Shown piece after piece: positions 56,257-64,000 of a DNA stretch of 64,000 bases. The stretch is taken from NCBI GenBank assembly GCA_963969495.1, contig OZ018321.1, positions 121,609,129-121,673,128 of the forward strand, given 5' to 3'. This stretch comes from Ceratothoa steindachneri (taxonomy: Eukaryota; Arthropoda; Malacostraca; Isopoda; Cymothoidae). Within the stretch, counting starts at the first letter, position 1. Each line of letters begins with the position of its first letter. The notes under the pieces were generated by a model that saw only the letters and a list, made by a program, of their open reading frames with translations, ran no database searches and was not told the origin of the DNA. The position numbers were made by a program, and so were the translations under genes.

Positions 56257-56640
56257 CAAAAAAGTACAGTAACGTACCTGTAACTATAAGGATAAAACCA
56301 CACTAATAGGACTAATTTTATATGCGAAACCAGGTTTCGACGGAAACACCCGTCATCGTCAGTCGCTGGTGGACAAGTGAAATACAGGAGTTGCTTAATG
56401 TACAAACACACAAATCAGTGGGGCTAAGGTGGATGAGGCGGAATTGTAGCGAAATTTCCTGCTTAGTAAGGTATTAGTATTAAATTGGCCGTCGGAAGTA
56501 TTAAAGTTGGGAATTTCTTTTATAAGTGCCGATTCAATTATACGTCGATGTATATAATTGTGATATGCAGATACACCCACAAAGGAAAAGTGAAAAACGA
56601 TTCCGAGCGCTTTCTGCTTTATTTTTAAAAGCCCATACAA
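56257..56640 (-). pseudogene. Third PLE 3' part (GIY-YIG C-terminus)
   Basis: The minus-strand frame 56,395-56,640 contains HRRIIESALIKEIPNFNTSD and GQFNTNTLLSRKF, the C-terminal signature of PLE nucleases. The 3' UTR follows, with hairpin motif instance 5 (56,331-56,362), and then the element runs to the (TA)n array. The sequence is unlike the inverted pair, so it represents another PLE family. The upstream part is lost where it meets a LINE endonuclease fragment at about 56,650. Confidence 0.65.
56331..56362 (-). other. PLE-type hairpin motif, instance 5
   Basis: Minus strand: CTGACGAT, stem GACGG-GTGTTT-CCGTC, then GAAACCTG. This instance fits CUGANGA..GAAA best and has a fourth distinct, fully paired stem. 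Confidence 0.7.
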
Positions 56641-56659
56641 GGAATGAACAGGAGGCAGG

Positions 56660-57055
56660 ACATAAATTGCCTTAAATGGTGGTTACTACATGGAATCTGG
56701 AAGGGATCCATGTAGTAGTTAAACTTTAGCTGTCGATTAGCCAAACATATGTCCAGTATTGTGGTACACCTTCTTCTGACGATGTGGGGAAGTCGGGGCC
56801 TATCCAGTGAACAATCTTTCTCTCCAGTAGGAGCTCCAGGCTTCTTTCTAATCCATTGTATCTCATGAAGACGGACGCCTGGCATCTGGTGTTTAGGTCC
56901 CCCATTAATAGAGTGAGAGCTCTCCTGCCAAATCGGCCAGGGAGAGAGTGTATAGATTAAACATCTCTCCTTGGCGGCTGGTACCCGGTGGCAAGAACCA
57001 GCTTTCCTAAGTCAAGCTCAACCTCAATCGCGAGCGAGATGAAATTCTTCTAGGT
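56660..57055 (-). pseudogene. Endonuclease fragment of a LINE related to the 16-21 kb element
   Basis: Minus strand: SLAIEVELDLGKLVLATGYQ, PPRRD, RRALTLLMGDLNTRCQASVF, LELLLERKIVHWIGPDFPT, then after a frameshift CLANRQLKFNYYMDP. These align in order with the intact ORF2 segment from AIEVHTLVGDLVIAAAYQPP to GGDLNARCRA, RIGPDFPT and FNYHSEPG. Only the endonuclease middle remains, with at least one stop and one frameshift. Confidence 0.8.
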
Positions 57056-57076
57056 TTCTTCTTTGCTTATATTTGA

Positions 57077-57320
57077 TCCCTTTTATGATCGCTTATGTTG
57101 TTTTACATTCTCTTTCGAGTAATATAATTGCCAAAGTCCTTCCAAGTTTACTCGGGAAACTATTTGGCAATAACTAACTATTCGGCTGATTCTACCGAAA
57201 TTTGAAACCCTTATGTTGTATTACAATCTCTTTTGAATGATATAACTGTCAAGGTCCTCCCAAGATTAGTCTGGGAATTATTGAAAATTTTGAAGGTCGT
57301 AAGGTCATAAATCAGAATAA
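57077..57320 (+). repeat. Dispersed repeat family R, copy with internal duplication
   Basis: The segment TTATGTTGT.TTACA through GGGAA occurs twice in tandem (about 57,087 and 57,211), with CGGCTGATTCTACCGAAATT between. It ends TTTTGAAGGTCGTAAGGTCA like the copy at 21,604. Confidence 0.75.
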
Positions 57321-57619
57321 GTGAGAGCACGCCACTTTGTTCACAGACCTTGTTGAATATCTTTTGGCCTCTAAATGCATAAACTATCTCAGTTTTTCTG
57401 TATAATATTCAGTATTTAAGCTACAAAATCCGCGTTATTTGTATAAAAAACATAAAAAGGCCGCATCTAACAAATTTGTGCTTATTTTTTAGAATGCTTT
57501 AACCATTTTTATACAGTGCAAAATAATAAAACTGCTAGACTGTAATATTTGTACAAATATATTTTGTTCCTAAAACAGGATATTGTTGATGTAAGTCAAA
57601 TTATGTGCAAGTAACGTAG

Positions 57620-58640
57620 GCAAAATTTTATGGTTCTAGCTTTGCTGGTGTGATCAATATGTGGAAAACTTTGCTATATAATCTCACCTGCAGATTTACA
57701 ATCCATCGACCCGATGCCCTTCCTCTATAACTCTCAAATTTTGGGGGAATAGTTAATTTTTTTTCATCGCTGACTTCAGCAATGTTTTTGGAGAAGTTAG
57801 CAAGATGGCTATGCAGAAAATTGTCCTTGATACTCAGGTTACAACCGAGCACTTTGTATCTCTAAAATTGTTTCTGAACAGGTTCGGTGTAATTTTTTGC
57901 CCATTTACTTGTATTTCAAAGAAAGTCCTGTATAATGTCCCTGAATGATAACTTATTATTCTTGAATTGAAAATGGCTGAAGGAATTGCTTTATGAGATC
58001 CAGATTACTATGCAGAGGTTGTAAGGGAAGTTTCTTTCTGTCAACATGTGGCTCGTGTTGAATGTTGGGATCACCAGATTTGAGGGCAGATATTGAAGCC
58101 AATTCCTCTCTAGTTGATGCTTCCCTCGACCTCTGCTGTCCCACATGTACTCGTGTTACTGATCAAGAAGGTTGCATACTATTTATAAATCGACAGAGAT
58201 GAGAAAATTTTGCTTGTAACATTGCAACAACTTGATGACTCTCTTTATGTCCCCATGATCTTTATGAAGCCAAACTGAATCCCTAACAGGGACTGCACCA
58301 TAAAATTGCCGTTGTGGGGGAGGATACCCTAAGTATTGTTTTGAACTATAGATGAACAGTTGCCACTTAGATGATCTGTAGATCAGAATTACCAATTCTT
58401 CCAGTAAACCATGAATCTTATGGCAAAAGACGCAGATACTGTCACCAAGAATGTACTAGAGAAATATACTTTCTCTGGATCAAATGTACTGTAGCATATC
58501 TCCGCCCCTTTTTTCAATCAAGTTTTTCTTATTCAGTCGTGATACTAGGGTTTCCGAAATCCTTTTGCTGGTTACAAATATTGGGCAAATCTTTTCAATT
58601 CGGATCGAATCCCTTACAGGCTGATTTAATTTAATTTCAA
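57620..58640 (-). pseudogene. Decayed copy of a second uncharacterised multicopy arthropod gene
   Basis: Minus strand, in order: SSKWQLFIYSSKQYLG and HKDHGDIKRVIKLLQCYKQN with SVDL (58,183-58,395), MWDSRGREAST (about 58,110-58,150), and PNIQHEPHVDRKKLPLQPLH with SNLDLIKQF (57,970-58,070). Finally LGCNLSIKDNFLHSHLANFS, VSDEKKL and GRWIVNL (57,680-57,850). The order WRLFIDSSKRSLK, LWDSR, PLHIKLGLIK, LGCNMSLKxHFLHSHLxFF, SDEqGE, YQGRW is one I remember from widespread uncharacterised arthropod proteins present in many near-identical copies. Function unknown. The active frame is lost through stops and deletions. Confidence 0.75.
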
Positions 58641-58798
58641 AATCTGCATTATTGCTGTCAGTGAGATCATCATCATGAAATTTTAGCTGAATGAGTTACT
58701 GGAAGTATAGCTAAGCGTACGCTAACATACGCGATTTTACATGAATTTTTCTTCTCAGATACTCGTATATCCTTAAGTTTTTACTAAATAAAAGTAAG

Positions 58799-59700
58799 TG
58801 TCGTAGAATATGGTCAAATTAACCCTTTCTGCGTTTTGAGTCCGTGCGAGTCCGAGCAGACTGCAAAATTAACACAATGTAGATTAGCCAACAGTCGACT
58901 ATCTTGGAGGTTCCGTGATAACAGAAAAACGGGTACAAAAATTACTTTACTAATATGCAAATTAATATTATTTTACAAGGTTAAATGGAGTTTTAAAACA
59001 AGTTATATACACACTAGATGTATACGGGTCTCAGCGGATAAAAGGAAGGAAACTTGGTGGGGACCGTTACGTGCAAACAAACGAACAATATTGAACAAGA
59101 GTCGTTCGAATGACCTTGAGCGTATACGAAGACGACAATGAAGGCATACAATGGAGGGAGGGGGGGAGCCCTTGCACCTGAGAGTTGCACGTTGCTGTTA
59201 CCTCGAAGATTTGGTCCAAGGGAGTAATCCTTGACTTGCAAAAAGTTCAAATAATGGTCTCTTGACAATGACTATTACGGGGTGAACTTAGATCTTGCTT
59301 TCGAGTAAAACACGAATCGAGACTGAATGCACTGCGTTCGAGGAGCGGGTACGATGTAGACTCACATGAATTAACCAGAATACCGGAAGCTTGGGGAGAG
59401 TTCTGCGAGATTTGTGCAGAGTCCAACTGGACGCGAATAGCGGGTACCGACGGGGGGCGGATAGAGGATACTGACGAGGCAAGGGTGGGGAGGGGGACAC
59501 TGACGGGACAGGGCGGGCGGCGGATATTCACTTCTAACTCTGGCGCCGGAGATTTGTAGTTGGGTCGAATGGGGTTTCCCCCATTCGTCCGAATGGGGCG
59601 GGGGGGGGGGGTCCAGGGGCTTCAGGTCACCGCGGCATTTCAGGTTACATCGGCGTCTCACGGCGTCTCATAATTTCGCACCTCCATTAGCGTAGGCCAA
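58799..59700 (-). repeat. LTR-like repeat, possible fourth copy
   Basis: Starts TGTCGTAGAAT like the reverse copy at 30,763. It is followed by an AT-rich block and then a GC-rich block with G-runs and repeated ACTGACGGG- and GCGGATA-like pieces (59,450-59,530). TGGCGCCGGAG at 59,541 resembles a retroviral-type primer site in plus orientation. That conflicts with the minus orientation implied by the terminus, so the assignment is weak. Confidence 0.35.
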
Positions 59701-59764
59701 ACCAAAAGGATTGCCCAGGTGTCTATTTTCTCTCTCTCCATTGAAGGTCGAGGTGGCGGGTATC

Positions 59765-59808
59765 TTCCTCTCTCTCTTTCTCTCTCTCTGTCTCTCTTTA
59801 TCTCTCTG
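59765..59808. repeat. Imperfect (CT)n tract
   Basis: TCTCTC runs with T and G interruptions over about 45 bp. Confidence 0.9.
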
Positions 59809-60079
59809 ATTTCTGAGAGTAACCATGTGTAATTATCTTTTAGCTCTCGCCAAACCATAGGTATAAAAAATGCCAACTTATCACGTGGTCCTTGGATCCA
59901 TATCCTTAAACTCTTGACAAACCTTTTGTAAACCACGTGGGGACCAAGAAATTGTGCTAATAACCAATTTTACTCTGAAATAGGCAAAATAGGCTTGCTT
60001 GGCAAATGCCCTGATGTTTTCCCTTTGACTAGGAAAATTGTGGAAACTGCCAGAGATGCAACCAAATGAGGCTGGGCTG

Positions 60080-63000
60080 TTATTTTATTTATTTTTTTAT
60101 TTAAGGGGCTATCTGGCGAATGCCGACTTGGGCATAAGTCGCCGTAAACAAACAGCCTAGTTCTAGGCTACTTTAAAAAAATTGAACAGGAAACAACAAT
60201 AAAAAGAAATAACAATAACAAAACAAAAACAAAAATAACAAAAACCACAATTAAACCTGGTTAAAAGAAAGGGAGAAGACCGAGATCCCCCAAAATGTAA
60301 ACAAGTCCACCAGTCAAAGTGCACGCACTCGTCCCGAGTAAAAGGGACAGGCGGTAGCGACCCCACCCATCCCGGTACCGGGACAGGTATTGTGCGCGAA
60401 GATCACCCAGACTGGGACATTCGACAAGAATGTGCCGAACAGTCTGGGGGAGTACGCAGTCGTTGCAATAGGGCACAGGCGAGCGCTCCATCAAATAGCG
60501 TGCGTCACACGAGTGTGTCTGATTCGGAAACGACAGAAAGCAACCTGAAGCCACTGCGGCATTGAGAGATAGGTCCATGGGAACAGTCGCGGCGCAATGG
60601 CACTCAAATTTAAGTTCCCTTCGACCGTCTCCCATCTTCTTTGCCAAGCAGTCCGAAGAGCTGCCCGTATTCCTGCCATGTAGTCGGTGTGAGGAAGAGC
60701 GAAACGCTGGTCCGGTCGCAGAGTCCTCGCGGACTCTTTGGCGCCCTCATCGGCGCGCTCATTCCCCGCAATTCCTACATGTCCAGGAACCTAGCAGAAG
60801 ATAATCTCGACATCTGCCCGGTTCGCCAAGACCGTGGCGTCACGGATATCGCAAACCAGGAGATGCGGAGAATCCAATGCCCCAAGAGCACTCAGAGCGC
60901 TTTGTGAGTCGCTATAGATCACAATCCGGTCTCCGAACCGGAAACGTCGCGTAACCTCCCGTACCGAGTGGTGTACTGCCACCAGCTCGGCCGTAAAGAC
61001 AGACACAGCGCCTGGTAGAGCCCCGCTGACTTCAAAAAGAGGGGATACGACGTGGAAGCCACCCCCTCTTGGGACTTGGAGCCATCCGTATACACTGGCA
61101 CGGTTCCAGCGTGACACGATGTGTGCTCCAAAAATGTCGAACGCAATACTCCCGGCGACGTACAAGCTTTGGGAGCAGAGGCGTGGCGACAAATAGCCAA
61201 ATGTGGTACCCTCCAGGGTGGCGTCCTGGGCAGAACCATGGGCGCTAAAGGCCTGAGAGCTATATTAACCTCTTGAAGGAGTTTCCTGGCCCTAAACCCA
61301 AAGGGCTTAGGGTATGACTGGCGTCTCTCGGCGGCATAGGCACCATCGAGATCAGCTGCGGAAGCAGTGAGAGCTGTTGCTGACTGAGGGAGGGACCGGG
61401 CTCGCGTGTACAGGCGCGTGATGCACTGCACGTGGCGCAGAGTGAGTGACATCTCCAACAGGCTCTCAAAGGGAAAAGTGCGGAACGCACCGGTCGCAAG
61501 GCGAAGGCCGGTGTGGTGGATTGAATCCACCTTTCGAAATAAACGCTAGGCTGCGGATGCATAAAACTCGCATCCACAGTCTAGCTTCGAACGAACAAAG
61601 GATCGATAAAGGAGTAGGGCAGTAGTCCTATCAGCGCCCCGAGCGCTGACGGTCACGAAACGGAGAATGTCCATCGCGCGGGTACAGGAGACCGTAAGGC
61701 TGCGAATATGAGCCTCCCAGGTGAGGCGTCGGTCGAATACAAGACCAAGTAAACAGGGCGACTTAACAACATCCAGGCGCACCCCATTAAGAAACAAATC
61801 TGAGTCAGGGTGAAGCCGTAGATGGCGGCAGAAGTGCACTACCTTAGTCTTGGTCAAAGAAAACCGAAACCTGTGCGCTTCGGCATAGCGAGAGACGCGG
61901 TTCAATGCCTGTCGGAGTCGACACTCCAGAGTTGGCATCTGGGCCGCGCCAAAAGAGATCAAAAGGTCGTCCACCTAGAGCGTAGCGAGAACATCTTCCG
62001 GCAGCACCGAAGTGATGCCGTTGATGCTCAGGGCAAAGAGTGTGACACTAAGGAAACTTTTCTGCGGGACACCCTCGTCCTGCTCCTTTGGGCCGGAGAG
62101 GGCTCCCCCCACCCGTACGCGGAATCGACGATCTCGCAAAAATTCAGATATAAACATTGCAGAGGGCCCCTCGCCCCAATCGTGTGCAGAGTCTCCATGA
62201 TACCCTATCGCCATGCGGTATCATAGGCCTTTTCCAGATCAGAAAACCCTGTGGCGTAGTACTGTCTACGAAGGAAAGCCTCGCAGACAGCATTTTCCAG
62301 TCGGAGCAGAGCATCCGACGTGGAGTGGAACTTGCGGAAGCCGCACTTTGCGGAAGACAGATGGCCTTCGCTGTCCAGGAAAAAGGCTAGTCTAACATTT
62401 ACCAATTTCTCCATCACCTTGCACACGCAAGAGGTAAGAGAGATTGGGCGGAAACCGGTCGGAGTAGAGTGATCTCTCCCCGGTTTGCGAAAGGCGAGCA
62501 CAGTAGCGATTCGTCAAGAGTCTGGGAGAAGACCTTCTTCCCAGATCCTGTTGAACAAATCTAACAGAAAGGCCATGCCTCGCTCACCAAGGGTCGAAGC
62601 ATGGCGTACGGGACATCGCCCGGACCATGGGCGGTGTCCGCGCACGAAGCATGAGCAGAATGCAACTCACTCATAATAAACTTGTCGTGGAAGGGTTCTC
62701 CGCCTCTGGAGGTAAAGTCCAGCCGGCGGCCTTCCGCGACATCACGACGTCCATTGAATGCTGGCGGAGCAGCATCACGGCTGGAGAATGCAGAAAAAGC
62801 GGTTGCTAAGGATTCCGCCACGTACGCGGGGCCGACATTGTGGTCTCATTCTCCTGAAGAACGTGAGGGGGGGTGCTGCGAGAACTTGCCCCGAATCCTT
62901 TTGACTCGCTTCAACACCTCAGCTAAAGGGGTCTTCCCGTTAAGTGAGGACACGTATGCCCGCCAAGAAGAGTGGCGGGCGTGCTTCGAAATATAGCCTT

Positions 63001-64000
63001 AGCCCAACGAAATTCAGCGACAGTGAAATCGTTCGGGCGGCGCTTATATCGCATGTAGGCATAACGCTTCTGTTTGAGGGCCGTCTCACACTCGGCCGAC
63101 CACCATGGGAGTGATCAGCGTGCAAAACGGCCAGACTTCCTAGGAATAGTAGTCAAGCCCACGGCGATGAAGTTGCTGGAAAAGAACTCAACGGCTTCAT
63201 CTACCGACCTAAACTCCTCGACTGAGATAGAGAATTCAGTCATTTCCTGAAATGCAGGCCATCTCGCCCACGCCAAGCACCACCAAGGTGGGCTCTCAGG
63301 AGGCAGTTGCCCTGAAAATGATATTTAAATGGGAAAGTGATCACTACCATGGAGGTCATCAACCACCCCCCAATCAAAATCAGGATTTGCATCCGAAAAG
63401 CACAAATATAGGTCAAGGCAAGAAAATGAAGCGGTTCTCGTACAGTGATGCGTAAACTCATCCATCAGATCGGCAAGGACTTGTCCCCTGGGATTTATGG
63501 AGTAATCTCCCCAGAGAGGATGCCTGCCGTTCAGATCTCCAAGCAAGACATAGGGCCTCGGCAACCGTGCCACGACGCAGCGGAAGTCCCCCGCGTCCAT
63601 GTCAGCTGACGGTGGAATGTACGTAGAAAGGATAGTATACCTCCTATCCAGGTGCAGCTGCACAGCCACTGCCTGAAAGGAGGTATCTAAAGAGAAAGGA
63701 AGAACGGAGACACTATGCCCGGTGTAAACCGCTGGTGGTGGAGTCGCAAGACCCTTATACCCCGGAAGGGCGGGCAGGGGGCACGCGCCTAGCATGGTCT
63801 CCTGCAAAACGATAGCTAACGGGAAACGGGACGAGACGAGCCTCCGCAGCTCCATTCAGTTTGCCCGGAGTCCACGGCAATCCCATTGAAGGAATATGCC
63901 CTCCAGGCCTAGCTTGGAGGAGACGCAGGGGCCCTCCTCGAACTGAAGACCCTTACGGGAATGGCGGTACGCTTCCCGGGGGCAGAACCCCGGGCGCTGT
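60080..64000 (-). pseudogene. I-clade LINE ORF2 with RNase H, runs off the right edge
   Basis: Reading leftward. Endonuclease from about 63,905: MELRRLVSSRFPLAIVLQET, MDAGDFRCVVARLPRPYVLL, GDLNGRHPLWGD, DLHGSDHFP. RT: GFRPISLTSCVCKVMEKLV, FSDLEKAYDTAWR (motif A) and GVPQKSFLSVTLFALSING, then a TAG at 61,975-61,977 replacing Tyr of YVDD. Thumb: LNGVRLDVVKSPCLLGLVFD. RNase H: TAELVAVHHSV and YSDSQSALSALG, with TAG (60,791-60,793) replacing Trp before VPGHVGIAGNERADEGA. The C-terminal knuckle is CNDCVLPQTVRHILVECP. The A/T-rich tail (60,081-60,104) marks the 3' end. A frameshift lies near 62,210. ORF1 lies beyond the window. Confidence 0.92.

Noticed and set aside
59541..59556. TGGCGCC primer-binding site as proof of a plus-strand LTR element at 58.8-59.5 kb
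   Set aside because: The terminal motif at 58,799 suggests the opposite orientation and no gag or pol follows. It is kept only as a weak LTR-like call.
1..64000. CRISPR arrays, bacterial operons or prophage
   Set aside because: No spaced direct repeats of that type. All recognised genes are eukaryotic transposable elements and the DNA is TA-microsatellite-rich.

Overview
This window looks like non-coding arthropod chromosome, most probably from a crustacean and possibly a decapod. I infer this from the kinds of transposable elements, the long (TA)n arrays about every 6 kb, and a low-GC background broken by GC-rich retroelement islands. No host protein-coding gene, tRNA or rRNA was recognised with confidence. 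Almost everything that can be explained is mobile-element sequence, much of it nested, inverted or decayed. Family names rest on motif recognition by eye, without database searches.

Layout. 1-900: LTR/leader-like repeat. 0.97-16.2 kb: mostly anonymous AT-rich DNA with two (TA)n arrays, a foldback half-copy, a possible LTR scrap, a 48-bp duplication and a Tc1-like MITE. 16.2-21.4 kb: the one apparently intact element, a Jockey-group LINE with a triple-zinc-knuckle ORF1, a 919-aa endonuclease/reverse transcriptase ORF2 and a structured 3' UTR with four small repeated hairpins. 23.3-28.6 kb: two decayed LINEs, one with a remnant 2A-like peptide and one L2/CR1-like. 30.7-32.1 kb: a reverse-oriented LTR-like repeat between (TA)n arrays. 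32.7-36.5 kb: an I-clade LINE on the minus strand lacking its 3' half. 37.3-39.5 kb: a CR1-like LINE split by a hAT-like element with an 8-bp target duplication. 40.5-42.6 kb: a decayed copy of an uncharacterised multicopy animal gene family.

44.8-52 kb is a dense cluster of foldback elements, two DD41D-type mariner relics, an 85-bp-TIR element carrying a coding fragment of another uncharacterised family, a mariner-type MITE, an exact 136-bp duplication and Penelope-like element (PLE) ends. 52.9-54.5 kb: a forward LTR-like repeat with a tRNA-Leu-type primer site. 54.8-56.6 kb: head-to-head PLE copies and a third PLE tail. 56.66-57.06 kb: an endonuclease fragment related to the intact LINE. 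57.6-58.6 kb: a third decayed uncharacterised multicopy gene. 58.8-59.7 kb: another LTR-like repeat. 60.1-64.0 kb: an I-clade LINE running off the right edge, with stop codons in YVDD and RNase H.

The most notable pattern is twofold. A hairpin motif (CCTGAAGAT-stem-CGAAACG) recurs five times with compensated stems at PLE ends, resembling a hammerhead core. And nearly every (TA)n array abuts a transposon terminus. Only the 16-21 kb LINE looks capable of encoding its own mobility proteins.
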